A DNA stretch of 64,000 bases from Hemicordylus capensis (taxonomy: Eukaryota > Chordata > Lepidosauria > Squamata > Cordylidae). Shown here one piece after another: positions 12,290-23,439 of the stretch; position 1 is the first letter of the stretch, and each line of letters begins with the position of its first letter. Both the position numbers and the translations under genes were made by a program. The notes under the pieces are model-generated. The model was not told the DNA's origin. It did no database searches and saw only the letters and a list, made by a program, of their open reading frames with translations. The stretch covers positions 26,010,501-26,074,500 of the forward strand of contig NC_069659.1 in the NCBI RefSeq assembly GCF_027244095.1, in the 5' to 3' direction.

Positions 12290-12560
12290 TATTAGTATAT
12301 AGACTTGACTACTGTAATGCGCTCCACGAGGGGCTGCCTTTGTACGTAGTCCGGAAGCTGCAATTGGTACAGAATGCAGCCGCCAGATTGGACCATATAA
12401 CACCAGTTTTGAAAGAACTGCTCTAGTTGCCGATATGTTTCCAGGTGAAATACAAAGTGCTGATTACCTATAAAGCCTTTAACAGCTTGGGACCAGGCTA
12501 TTTAAGAGAGTGCCTCCTCTGTCATGCACCCTTTTACAATCTTCTGGGGAGATCTGGTTG
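12290..12560 (+). mobile_element. L2 LINE 3' ORF fragment
   Basis: The segment contains L2 landmarks seen again in the better copy at 16.1-19.0 kb: GACTACTGTAATGCGCT, CAGAATGCAGC, and AAATACAAAGTGCTGATTAC. It is short and out of frame in places. Nearby 12,640-12,740 carries a GC-rich hairpin-forming stretch (GCGCTTCACGCGTGT) of unknown family. Confidence 0.6.
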
Positions 12561-12831
12561 TGGTTGCCACATTAGCACATTAACAAATGGTTTGTTTGTC
12601 AAACAAACAAAGAGATTAAGATATTCTCCCGATTGGTTCCGTGATGGAGCCGGTAAGCCCACTCTCCCCGCGGAACCCCGTCAGGCGCTTCACGCGTGTC
12701 GTGTGAAGTGCCTCAGTATATGGCAGCTTCCTGTGTTAGCATGAAATGTTGACTGTACAGGTCTTCTGCATTGTCACTTAACCTGAACTATTTGCATGTG
12801 TTAAAATAAGTTTCATCATGCCCACTTCATT

Positions 12832-15480
12832 AAGAACATAAGGACAGCCCTGCTGGATCAGGCCCAAGGCCCATCTAGTCCAGCATCCTGTTTCGCACAG
12901 TGGCCCCTCAGATGCCACTGGGAGCCTACAGGCAGGAGTTGAGGGCATGCCCTCCCTCCGACTGCTACTCCCCTGCAACTGGTACTGAGAGGCATCTTGC
13001 CTCTTAGGTTGGAGGTGGCCCACAGCACTCTGACCAGTAGCCGATGATAGACCTCTCGTCCATGAAGTTATCCAAACCCCACATAAAGCCATCCAGGTTG
13101 TTGGCTGTCACCACATCTTGTGGCAGAGAATTCCACAAGTGGCATTGTGTGAAAAAGTACTTCCGTTTGTAGGTCCTAGATTTCCCGGCAATCAATTTCA
13201 TGCGATGACCCCTGGTTCTAGTGTTATGTGAGAGGGAGAATAATTTCTCTCTGTCCACTTTCTAGATCTCCACACCATGCATGATTTTATAGACCTCTAT
13301 CATGTCTCACCAAAGTCTTCTTTTTTCTAAACTAAAAAGTCCCAGGTATTGTAGCCTTACCTCAAAAGAAAGGTGGTCTAGGCCCCTGATCATCTTGGTT
13401 GACCTCTTCTGCAACTTTTCCAGTTCTACAATGTCCTTTTTTAGAGGTGGAGACCAGAATTGTATGCTGTACTCCAGGAGGGGCCACACCATCGTTTTGT
13501 ATAAGGGCATTATAATATTAGCCATGTTATTTTCAATCCCCTTCCTAATGATCCCTAGCATGGAACTGGCCTTTTTCACAGCTGCCGCACATTGAGTCGA
13601 CACTTTCAACGAGCTGTCCACCATGACCCCAAGATCCCTCTCCTGGTCCGTCACCGACAGCTCGGATCCCATCAACATATACTTGAAGTTGAGGTTTTTC
13701 GTCCCAATGTGCATCACCTTACACTTGCTAACATTGAACCGCATTTGCCACTTTGTCACCCACTTACCCAGTTTCGAGAGATCCTTTTGGAGCTCCTCAT
13801 AATCCGTTTTGGATTTCACTACCTGAAAGAGTTTGGTATCATCTGCAAATTTGGCCACCTCGCTGCTTACCCTTACTTCTAGATCATTTATGAATAAATT
13901 AAAAAACACCGTTCCCAGTACAGATCCCTGGGGGACCCCACTTCTTACTTCCCTCCATTGTGAAAACTCTCCATTTATACCTACCCTCTGTTTCCTGTCT
14001 TTCAACCAGTTAGCAATCCACACATGTACTTGTCCCCTTATCCCATGACTGCCAAGTTTCCTCAGGAGTTTTTGATGAGGAACTTTGTCGAAAGCTTTTT
14101 GGAAGTCCATGTAGACTATGTCAACTGGATCACCTTGATCCACACACTTGTTGACACTCTCAAAGAACTCCAAAAGGTTGGTGAGGCAAAATTTACCTTT
14201 GCGGAAGCCATACTGGTTCACTCCCAGCAGGGCCTGTTCTTCTATGTGCTTTACGATTTTATCCTTGAGGATGCTTTCCATCAATTTGCCTGGAACAGAT
14301 GTTAAGCTAACTGGCCCGTAATTTCCCGGATTGCCCCTGGTTCCCTTTTTGAAAATCGGTGTTACATTTGCTACTTTCCAGTCCTCTGGTACAGAGCCTG
14401 ATTGCAGGGATAAGTTATATATTTTAGCAAGGAGGTTGGCAATTTCACATTTGAGTTCTTTGAGGACTCTTGGATGGATGCCATCTGGCCCTGGTGATTT
14501 ATTAGGTTTCAGTTTTTCCAGACAGTTTAGAACATCATCTTTTGTGTCACTTCTATCTGACTCAGTTCTTTAGCCTCCATCCCTAAGAAGCCTGGTTCAG
14601 GAACAGGTATATGCTCAGTATCCTCTGCTGTGAAGACAGATGCAAAGAACTCATTGAGCTTCTCTGCAACCTCCATATCCTCCTTAATAATCCCTTTCAC
14701 TCCCTCATTGTCTAATGGTCCAACCACCTCCCTGGCAGGTTTCCTGCTTCTGATGTATTTAAAGAAATTTTTGTTATTCCCCTTGATACTTTTGGCTAAA
14801 TGTTCCTCAAACTCTCTTTTTGCCTCCCTTATTGTCACCTTGCTTTTCTTTTGCCAGAGTTTGTGTTCCTTTCTGTTCTCTTCATTTGGACAGGCCTTCC
14901 AATTTCGGATGGAAGTCTTCTTCCCTTTTATGGCTTCCTTGAAGATACTCGTTAGCCATGCTGGCATCCTCCTGGACTTAGTGGTACCTTTCCTCCTTTT
15001 GGGTATACAATCTGATTGGGCTTCTAGTATTGTGGTTTTGAGTAAACTCCATGCACTCTGGAGCGAGGTGACTCTCCTGATTTTCCCTTTCAGCTTTCTT
15101 TTCACCAAACTCCTCATTTTAGAGAAGTTTCCTCTTCTGAAATTCAAAATGTCTGTGTTAGACTTCCTTGGTGATTCTCTCCCCGCATGAATGCTGAATT
15201 TGATGGCACTATGGTCACTGTTCCCTAAAGGGTCAATGAGACTGACATCACATACCAGGTCCTGGGTGCCACTCAGAATTAAGTCCAAGGTTGCCTTCTC
15301 TCTAGTTGGTTCCAAGACCAACTCTTCTAGGGCACAGTCATTTAACGCATCTAGAAATCTGACCTCTTTGTCATGACCTGACTGTGCATTTACCCAGTCT
15401 ATGTGTGGGTAATTGAAGTCACCCATTATTACAGCCCTGCCTCTCCTTGACACCTCCCTGATTTCCTTTTTGCATCTTTC
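12832..15480 (-). mobile_element. CR1 LINE, 5'-truncated, with endonuclease and reverse-transcriptase regions
   Basis: This is the longest LINE in the window. On the minus strand, 14,527-15,453 encodes the C-terminal half of an endonuclease (MGDFNYPHIDW, and NSDHSAI as the SDH motif). The frame at 13,307-14,284 encodes the reverse transcriptase (YMDFQKAFDKVPH, GVPQGSVLG, and the FADD catalytic motif), ending in the typical CR1 C-terminus (KLQKRSTKMIRGL, SLEKRRLW). The reading frame is interrupted between 14,285 and 14,526. The upstream part of ORF2 and ORF1 are missing. The 3' end at 12,832 gives the usual squamate CR1 terminus (GGGCTGTCCTTATGTTCTTA on the minus strand). Confidence 0.9.
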
Positions 15481-15713
15481 CTTTCCCTATCATCCCCCCC
15501 CAAAAAAAACCACTTGTTCTAGCTATACATATAAGCAACAGAATTTAAAAGGTGCTCTACAAATAAAGTATAACACAAACCTCAGTATATACTAGAGATT
15601 TTTTTTTCCCATGGACCACTTGAAAATTGCTTGGGTCTTGGCAGGCCATATAATAATCTTTTTGTTGTTGTCCTACCAATTAAAGCATATCCTTCATATA
15701 ATGACATATATAT

Positions 15714-15747
<34 letters not shown>

Positions 15748-15763
15748 CACACACACACACACC
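15714..15763. repeat. (TG)n-TA-(CA)n palindromic microsatellite
   Basis: A run of GT dinucleotides passes through TATA directly into a run of CA dinucleotides, giving a self-complementary block of about 50 bp. A second block of the same design is at 21,826-21,867. Confidence 0.9.
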
Positions 15764-16149
15764 AAATTTCAGATATTCTCAACTACTCTGCAATCTTTCT
15801 GTGTGTGGACCACATAAGTGGAACTCATGTGTACCAGGCCATGGTTGAATCTCTGCAACAGAGAGCTATTAATTCTGCTATATATTCATGAATATATATA
15901 TATTCATATCTATAATATAATGCTGGTTTGGCCTCACTGACTAACTGACGGACTTACTGATTCAGTGGCATAAAATTCCCCAGAAGAAACCACAAAAGAC
16001 AGAAATATGACATTTTTGCAGTCAGGTTTTAGAACTTGCCCAGACTACCAAAAAAATATAAAACCCAGAAAAATACATTAATGTGTCAGAAAATTAATGC
16101 GTAGAAAAACTCCCATTGGACAGCATGGGTCATGAGACCTCAAATAATT

Positions 16150-19041
16150 AGGAAAATACTACAGCAACATAAGACTTGTTCCATATCAATTGTCTGTACC
16201 TGAGTCTAGGGACCAAGGATAGATTGGGACTATTGTTAGTATACAGATCACCCCGTTGTTCAATGGAGTCCCTAACTAAGCTGACGGACCTGGTTACAGG
16301 TCCCAAGACTACAAGGTCGCCAAGACTATTGGTGGTAGGGGACTTCAATGTTCATTATGGGATTGGGTTGTCAGGAGTGACTCAGGAGTTTGTAGCATCC
16401 ATAACAACTATGAGCCTATCCCAAGTAGTCTCTGAACTGACTCATGTTGCTGGTCACACACTCAATTTTGTCTTTTACTCTGATCAGGGTGGTGTTCCAT
16501 GGGTGGGGAATCCTATGATTTCCCCATTGTCATGGATGGACTACCATCTGGTTAAGGTAGGAACTGCAACCACAACCCACCTCTGTAGGGATTAAGGACC
16601 TATTAGACTGGTCCACCAAGAAGGTTACTGGATCCAGTAGGATTCCGAGAAGCCTTGGTAGGGTTTTGAGTTGGCTCTGCCAGTGACTCAGTCGATACTC
16701 TGGTACAAACTTGGAATAACGAACTCACTATAGCAGTAGACATAATTGCTCCTAAGCGACCACTCTGACCTGCTTCAAAGTCAGCCCTGTGGTATTCAGA
16801 AAAATCATGGGAGCTGATGCAGTGAGGCAGATTACCAGAGTGCAAATTACCAGAGTGCAAACTCAGCTCAAATCTGACAGGTTACAACATAGAGCACATC
16901 TGTAGATCCATGCTCTGGCAATACATATGGCAAAGAAGCAATTCTTTTCTGCTCACAGTGCATCCACAAGTTCACATCCAGTGGAGTTATCTAGGGTTGT
17001 GGGAGGGCTAGTACAAGCCCTCTCCCCTTTAATCCAAATTTGCAACCATTGGTCACTCATTGAGATGCTCTTAATTATATCTTTGTGGACAAAAATCTCT
17101 CGTATTCGGGCCAAACTGGATTCTACAATTAGGGCAGAGTCTGTTATGGAGGTATCCAGCAACTCCTCTTGTGTGGTCAGAGTGGATCACTTTCAGTTTG
17201 TGACTCCTGAGGATATGGACAAGCTGTTGCGGCCTGTGAGTCCTACCACTTGCTCTCTTGATCCTTGCCCAGTTTGGCTTATTTTATCTAACAGAGTATC
17301 AAATAGGGTCTGGTAAAGATCATAAATGCTTCTCTGAGGGAGGGTAGGATGCTTCCTTGTCTTAAGGAGGCTATCATTAGACCATAAATGAAAAGACCTA
17401 CATAGGAACCCTCAGAGTTAGGCAACTATAGGCCTGTCTCTAATCTCCCATAGTTGGACAAGATGATTGAGAGGGTGGTGGCCTCTCAGCTCTAGACAGT
17501 CCTGGAGGAAACTGATTATCTAGACCCATTTGAAACTGGCTTTTGAGTGGGCTATGCGGGTGAGATTGCCTTGGTCGGCCTGATGAATGATCTCCAACTA
17601 GGTATTGACAAAAGGAGTGTGATTTTGCTGATCCTTTTGTATCTCTCATTGGCTTTAGATGTCATCGGCCATGGTATCCTTCTGGTAGGTGTGATTAGGT
17701 GGCACTGTTCTACAGTGGTTCTGTTCCAACCTCTCAGCTAGATTCTAGATGGTGTTGCTTGGAGACTGTTGCTCTGCAAAGTGAGAGTTTTTGTATGGAG
17801 TTCCACAAGGCTCCATACTATCTCCAATGCTCTTTAACATCTACATTAAACCTCTGGGAGAGATCAGCAGCAGATTTGGGCAGGGTGTTATCAATATGCT
17901 GATGAAACCCTATCAACTAAATTTACTATGTCATAATAAATAAATAATAACTTCAGCAGGATATGGCATAATCTCCCTAAATGCCTGCCTAGAGGCAGTA
18001 ATGGGTTGGACGAAGGATAACAAATTGAAGTTGAATCCAAATAAGACAAGAGGTACTGATTGTAGGGGGTCAAGACCTGAGATATGTTTTAGATCTGACT
18101 GTTCTGGGTGGGGTTACACTCCTCCTGAAATATCAGGTACATAGCCTGAGAATGCTCCTGGATCCAAGGTTTCTCAAGTTGAGGCAGTGGCCAGGAGCGC
18201 TTTTTATCAGCTTTGACTGATACATCAGCTATGCCCATTTCTGGAGGTAAATGACCTTAAAACAATAGTACATATGCTGTACTATTTGACTACTGAAATG
18301 CACTCTATATGAGGCTGCCTTTGTATGTAGCCTGGAAACTACAACTGGTACAGAATGCAGCAGCCAGGTTTATCTCTGGGATAACACAAGGGACCATATA
18401 ACACCAATTCTGAAAGAACTGCATTGGCTGCTGATATTTCTGAGTGAAATACAAAGTACTGATTAGGGATGTGCTCGAACCACTGAGGCATCTGCTAGTG
18501 CGGTTCCCTTTTTTAAAAGCAGAGACTGCAGGGAATAGGACTGTGGCGGCCATGTGCGGCATTTTGGTGGGCAGCCACCACCACCGGGAAAGTGACAGGA
18601 CAGTGGATGAACAGGTAAGGGAACTGCTCCCCACTCCACTTAGCCAGTTCGGCGCTTCCCACAGGAGGCACCAAACCAGCTTGTGCACATCACTAGTACT
18701 GCTCATTACCTATAAGGCCCTGAATGGTGACTTAGGGCCAGCCCTTCTCTGTGGGTGCCTAGGGCTTTAGAATGTACTCCATGTCAAAATAAGAGCTTCG
18801 CCATCTCTGATTGCTTTTTAAAAAGACCCTTAAGACAACCTGGCTTTTAATTAAAACTAATTTTAAACTTCTTGTTTTAACTCTGTGAAATTGTTTTAAT
18901 TGTTTTACTCTGTGAATTATTTTTTATTGTTTTTATTATGTGAAAGTGCTTTATTTTATTTTTATATTGTAACTTGGATTGTGTACAGCTAGAGAAATAT
19001 ATATCCGATGGCATATAAATATGATAGATAAATAAATAAAC
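16150..19041 (+). mobile_element. L2-clade LINE, decayed but nearly full ORF2 span
   Basis: The frame at 16,176-16,595 encodes endonuclease parts (VYRSPR, LLVVGDFNVHYG, GHTLNFVF). Frames at 16,927-17,316 and beyond encode the linker and reverse transcriptase (VTPEDMDKLLR; near 17,440 a region matching NLP.L.K..ERVVASQL). The 3' end (18,280-19,041) has the L2 landmarks and finishes with GATAAATAAATAAA. Multiple stops and frame changes show that it is old. It is interrupted by a hAT at 18,464-18,695. The related minus-strand fragment at 47,226-48,250 shares the VTP.D.D.LLR..PTTCSLD block. Confidence 0.8.
18464..18695 (+). mobile_element. hAT MITE (TAGGGATGTGC family) inside the L2
   Basis: The ends are TAGGGATGTGC and GCACATCACTA. 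It is flanked by the 8-bp duplication GTACTGAT (18,456-18,463) and GTACTGCT (18,696-18,703). The uninterrupted L2 sequence at 12,460 (AAAGTGCTGATTACC) shows the empty target. 232 bp, non-coding. Confidence 0.85.
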
Positions 19042-19149
19042 AACATTAAAATGTTTGCAAACTGCAAACTATTTTACTAGTGTGTGTATATATATCTTTC
19101 TTGGATCTAGATAATACTTATAGATGGAGTTCTGTTTGCACCTTTAAAA

Positions 19150-19176
19150 ATTCATTCATTCATTCATTCATTCATT
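19150..19176. repeat. (CATT)n microsatellite
   Basis: About seven ATTC units in a row, followed by a CT run. Confidence 0.9.
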
Positions 19177-19530
19177 CTCTCTCTCTGAATAGATAGTGAC
19201 GCATATGATTCAGAACTCTCACCAGTCCCAAGGCAGAGTGTTACCGAGAAGTTAGGCTATGCATCATGTCAGCCAATGTTTTAAAGATGTTTGTGAACCA
19301 TATGTTTTTAGAATAAAGTAAGTTTGTGTTGCTACTCCTCAAACATAAGATAAAAAACTGATTACATGAAAGGGGTTAATTATCTATTTGGGTTAAAGTA
19401 ACAATACATCACAGAAGAAGAAGCAAACAAGTTCTGAGTTTTCTATTAAGAGAGGATTGGAATGCTGAGTGAACCCAAACTGTAGTGGTGTATTCCTGCA
19501 GCTTGGATTGGTCAGGACTAAGCTAAAGAC

Positions 19531-19776
19531 CACCTTAAGTGGCACAGCGGGAAAATGCTTGATTAGCAAGCAGAAAGTTGCCGGTTCAGGTTCAAATCCC
19601 CGCTGGTATGTTTCCCAGACTATGGGAAACACCTTTATTGGGCAGCAGCAATATAAGAAGATGCTGAAAGGCATCATCTCATACTGCGCGGGAGGAGGCA
19701 ATCATAACCCCCTCCTGTATTCTACCAAAGAAAACCACAGGGCTCTGTAGACTTGACGGCACACTTTACCTTTAAG
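19531..19776 (+). mobile_element. Sauria-type tRNA-derived SINE
   Basis: A tRNA-like head has box-B-like GGTTCAGGTTCAAATCCCC near 19,580-19,598. The body includes GGGAAACACC, ATCATCTCATACTG and GGAGGAGGCAAT. The tail ACTTGACGGCACACTTTACC is followed by TTTA. Other copies: 20,923-21,665, 44,986-45,216 and, on the minus strand, 43,771-44,025. The family and its BovB-like tail are known from squamates. Confidence 0.8.
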
Positions 19777-20058
19777 CTAAAGACTGAGGTGTGAAAAGTC
19801 ATCTAATTAGAGGCTACTTGTAACAAAGAATAGCTGATTCCCTAATTCCTTCTAACATTGGAAAGAGGAAGTTGTTCAAGGCACATCAGGAATTTGTTGG
19901 AAATTTGGTGCTTAGGAGAGTTTGACTCCCAATAGGTCAGTGCAACTGAAATCCCCATCATTACAAATTCTTGCTCCCTTGACACTTATGTAAATGGTTT
20001 TCAAGGTAGGGAGAACTTTTTGTAATGGGAGACTTCAATTGCACTGTTTCCTTCAAAC

Positions 20059-20385
20059 CAGGGGCGTAGCAAGGTTGGAGGGGGCCCAGAGACAAGATTT
20101 TAAAATGGGCCCCTCGCTGATATACACACACAAACACAACACACTTCACAATATATAGTGCACTCACACTCACATCCCCATTATGAATATGGTGAAAATC
20201 TAGTTCACATTGAATCTAGTTTTTTTACTCTCTGCTCCTGCCGATCTCCAAGAGACTCAACATAATTCATAGGGGGTGCAACATGGGTGGCTGGGGAGTC
20301 ATGTGATGTGCCTCTGGGGGGCCCCTCGAGGCAGTGGGGCCCCAAGACGACTGCCGCCCCTTGCCTAATGGTAGTTAAGCCCCTG
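20059..20385 (+). mobile_element. hAT MITE (CAGGGGCGTAGC family)
   Basis: The ends are CAGGGGCGTAGC and GTTAAGCCCCTG. A perfect 8-bp duplication, CTTCAAAC, flanks it at 20,051-20,058 and 20,386-20,393. It is a short relative of the 1.2-kb nested element at 2,858-4,102 and has no coding capacity. Confidence 0.9.
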
Positions 20386-20922
20386 CTTCAAACTTATTTA
20401 AATAATTGTTTCTGGAAAGTGTTGTCCACATTCTCTACTTGGAATGACACAACTACAATGTTGTTTTTATTCTCATCTTCATTTGTTTTTACCCAGGTGC
20501 TTTCCACTGGGCTAAAAAGTTCAGTCTCTTGGATTTATGAGCAGGAGTACATTTTTTAAAAAGTTTATATCCTCTTCCTTTCTGTTGCATCCATTCTTTT
20601 TGATCAAGCTAGAGCCTTCGGTTGATTCATTCCAAACACATTTTTCCAAGTCCTTGTGAGGTGCAGCCCATCTTCTGCTGCTAGTTCTACACTGAAGGTT
20701 AAACACACATACTATGCAAGGGGAATTTTCACTTACTTTATTTATGATGCTTTAGCCTTGCTGATATCTATAGTGACGTGGAATTTTCCCTAAAACTTTT
20801 ATATTAAAAAAAAAATGTTCTAAAATTCCACTCAAAGACTTTGTTTCCTTTTTACTGTTTCCCTCCTTTTCATATCTTACAGTAATCCTATTAAAAGATT
20901 TATTATGTACCCCTTTTGTCAG

Positions 20923-21665
20923 AAGCTACCTGATGGCACAGTGGGAAATGACTTGACTAGCAAGCCAGAGGTTGCCAGTTCGAATCCCCGGTATGTTTCT
21001 CAGACTATGGGAAACACCTATATCAGGCAGCAGTGATATAAGAAGGTGCTGAAAGACATTGGGGCGATGCTCACGATCAACAAAAATCGGGCTAGCAGTT
21101 TTTGTTGACCGTAAGAACCACCGGGCTTGCAGCTGATCCCAGTGGTCCTTGAGCTGGTAACCGGCTTCAAGAACCCCTGCTAAAAAGCAGGTTTGCGGAG
21201 CGAGCGCTCCAGCAAACCTGCTTTTTAGGATTTTGAGTAGCTGCGGCATACCTTCGTGCCGCGACTACTCACAAGTAGACCCCCGGCCGGGAGGTGAAAA
21301 GCCGGCTCCGGGGGTCTCCCCAGTATGCCCTGGGCACTCGTGCAGGGCATACTGGGGCTTGCGGGGCCGTGCGGCCCCTGCTCCCCCCACCCCCTGCCGG
21401 CTCTGTCATGGAACCGGCCATCGTGTGGGCGGCTGATCCGGCCGCCTAGGGCTCCCTGCCCTCTCGTGAGCGAGGAGAGCAGGCTTAGCCCGCTCTTCCC
21501 GCTCACTGCCCCAAACTGGGTCTCACTGATCGTGAGACCCGGTCCATCATCTCATACTGCACAGGAGGAGGCAATGGTAAACCCCTCCTGTATTCTACCA
21601 AAGACAACCACAGGGCTCTGTGGTTGCCAGGAGTCAATACCGACTTGACGGCACACTTTACTTTA
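20923..21665 (+). mobile_element. Sauria-type SINE split by a hairpin-chain element
   Basis: The head (CACAGTGGGAAATGACTTGA, then box B GGTTGCCAGTTCGAATCCCC) runs to 21,059. The body resumes at 21,545 with CATCATCTCATACTGCACAG and ends in the GACTTGACGGCACACTTTAC tail. The inserted 485 bp is described separately. The uninterrupted copy at 19,531 gives the empty site. Confidence 0.8.
21060..21544 (+). mobile_element. Hairpin-chain non-autonomous DNA element (Harbinger-like?)
   Basis: It is inserted in the SINE between a 3-bp direct repeat, CAT (21,057-21,059 and 21,545-21,547). The ends are imperfect inverted repeats around CTCACGATC and GATCGTGAG. The interior is a chain of stems. Stems: 21,077-21,086/21,099-21,108 (10 bp, perfect); 21,180-21,196/21,212-21,228 (17 bp, perfect); 21,235-21,248/21,257-21,270; 21,277-21,286/21,308-21,317 (10 bp, perfect); 21,318-21,331/21,344-21,357 (14 bp, perfect); 21,518-21,526/21,532-21,540 (9 bp). 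It is GC-rich and non-coding. The 3-bp duplication would fit PIF/Harbinger, but the family assignment is inference. Confidence 0.65.
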
Positions 21666-21823
21666 ATCCTTTTGTCACAATCCAGCTCAGGACACACACA
21701 CTTAAATGTTACAGTTATGGGACAGGCTACTCCATTCACTGGTTTACATCCAGACTAAGTTACTCATGAGTACTCACAAGGAAATTAATAGAAATAAAGT
21801 TGTCTCATTTGATTACTTTAAAA

Positions 21824-21825
<2 letters not shown>

Positions 21826-21859
<34 letters not shown>

Positions 21860-21867
21860 ACACACAA
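21826..21867. repeat. (TG)n-TA-(CA)n palindromic microsatellite
   Basis: A long GT run passes through GTAC into CACACAC, self-complementary across the junction. Same architecture as 15,714-15,763. Confidence 0.9.
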
Positions 21868-22404
21868 AAACCACAAATTTACATGTTACAGTTAGAGAGG
21901 CAGGCTGCTACAGTTACTGGTGCACATCCACACTAAGTTACTCATAAGCAGTCTTATTGAAATTAATGGGACAAGTTTACTTTCTAGTAATTCTAAAGTT
22001 GTCTAAAGCCTGTCTGAGAGGAGACGTGTGCTGAGCATCAGCACATAGCCAGCCAATCAGGAGCTGGGGGCGGGGTCTTCACCCTCCTTCCTCTCCTTCT
22101 GCAGTGGAAATGTCACTTTCTAGTTTCATGCTGGATAGCATGGTGCAAGTATGGAGGGACTAGAGGGCTCTGAAAACCCTCTGGGAGCTCTTCAAGTATT
22201 CTTAGCGGGACTAGTAGCCCCTGTTGAGAAGCTCTGTCATAGGTGAATATTTGAATGAGGAAGTTCCTAAAATTCACTAAGGAGCCAGGTTGAGTTCAGC
22301 CCCAGCACATCTTTTTACATACTACTGTATGATATACTATAGAACTTATGTATATGCTTCATGCCACAGCAAGGCAGACTCCAGGTATTGCAGGGCCTTG
22401 TCTA

Positions 22405-22657
22405 GAAGATATTGGCTGGCATAATGCACAGCCTTCTGTCACCCTAAGGCATGGTTGAGTGGGCTGCTCAGGACATGTGGTTGCACCAGCAGCACTTCCA
22501 CTGCTTTCCCCATTTGCTGCAGTGGGGTAAACAGAAGTGCTGCTAGTGCAACCGCTGGTTCTAAGCAGCCCCGATGTTGCTTTAGGACTTTGCAGCAGCC
22601 CCCTGGGGGGTGGGGAACATCTGGGCAACGGATGGCTGTGCATCATGTCAGCCAATT
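22405..22657. repeat. Fold-back (palindromic) element of about 250 bp
   Basis: The left arm ATTGGCTGGCATAATGCACA (from about 22,410) matches the reverse complement of TGTGCATCATGTCAGCCAAT at 22,638-22,657. The inner arms pair through GGGCTGCT...GGTTGCAC and AGCAGCACTT (about 22,489) with AAGTGCTGCT (about 22,534). No coding capacity. The Tc1 element begins 2 bp after its right end. Confidence 0.6.
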
Positions 22658-22659
22658 TA

Positions 22660-23439
22660 CAGGTGAAACTCGGAAAATTAGAATATCGTGCAAAAGTCCA
22701 TTAATTTCAGTAATGCAAATTAAAAGGTGAAACTGATATATGAGACAGACGCATTACATGCAAAGCGAGATAAGTCAAGCCTTAATTTGTTATAATTGTG
22801 ATGATCATGGCGTACAGCTCATGAAAACCCCAAATCCACAATCTCAGAAAATTAGAATATTACATGGAACCAAGAAGACAAGGATTGAAGAAAAGAACAA
22901 TATCGGACCTCTGAAAAGTATACAGTATATTGTGCTTGACTGGCCAGCAAACTCGCCTGACCTGACCCCATAGAGAATCTATGGGGCATTGCCAAGAGAA
23001 GGATGAGAGACATGAGACCAAACAATGCAGAAGAGCTGAAGGCCGCTAATGAAGCATCCTGGTCTTCCATAATACCTCATCAGTGCCACAGGCTGATAGC
23101 ATCCATGCCACGCCACATTGAGGCAGTAATTGCTGCAAAAGAGGCCCAAACCAAGTACTGAATACATATGCATGCTTATACTTTTCAGAGGTCCGATATT
23201 GTTCTATTCTTCAATCCTTGTCTTCTTGGTTCCATGTAATATTCTAATTTTCTGAGATTGTGGATTTGGGGTTTTCATGAGCTGTACGCCATGATCATCA
23301 CAATTATAACAAATTAAGGCTTGACTTATCTTGCTTTGCATGTAATGCGTCTGTCTCATATATCAGTTTCACCTTTTAATTTGCATTACTGAAATTAATG
23401 GACTTTTGCACGATATTCTAATTTTCCGAGTTTCACATG
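22660..23439 (+). mobile_element. Tc1/mariner element, internally deleted, with long inverted repeats
   Basis: It is flanked by TA on both sides (22,658-22,659 and 23,440-23,441). The terminal inverted repeats are 263 bp each (22,660-22,922 and 23,177-23,439) and differ at only three positions by my count. The 254 bp between them encodes the C-terminal end of a Tc1-type transposase on the + strand: DWPANSPDLTP, then ENLWG after a one-base loss near 22,970, then RHIEAVIAAKEAQTKY and a stop. The catalytic N-terminal part is absent, so this copy is non-autonomous and needed a transposase from elsewhere. The very similar arms suggest a recent insertion. Confidence 0.9.

Noticed and set aside
14630-15190. 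186-codon + strand frame
   Set aside because: It is the antisense shadow of the CR1 endonuclease region coded on the minus strand.
19575-19605. True tRNA gene
   Set aside because: It is the head of a Sauria-type SINE, one of four copies in the window.
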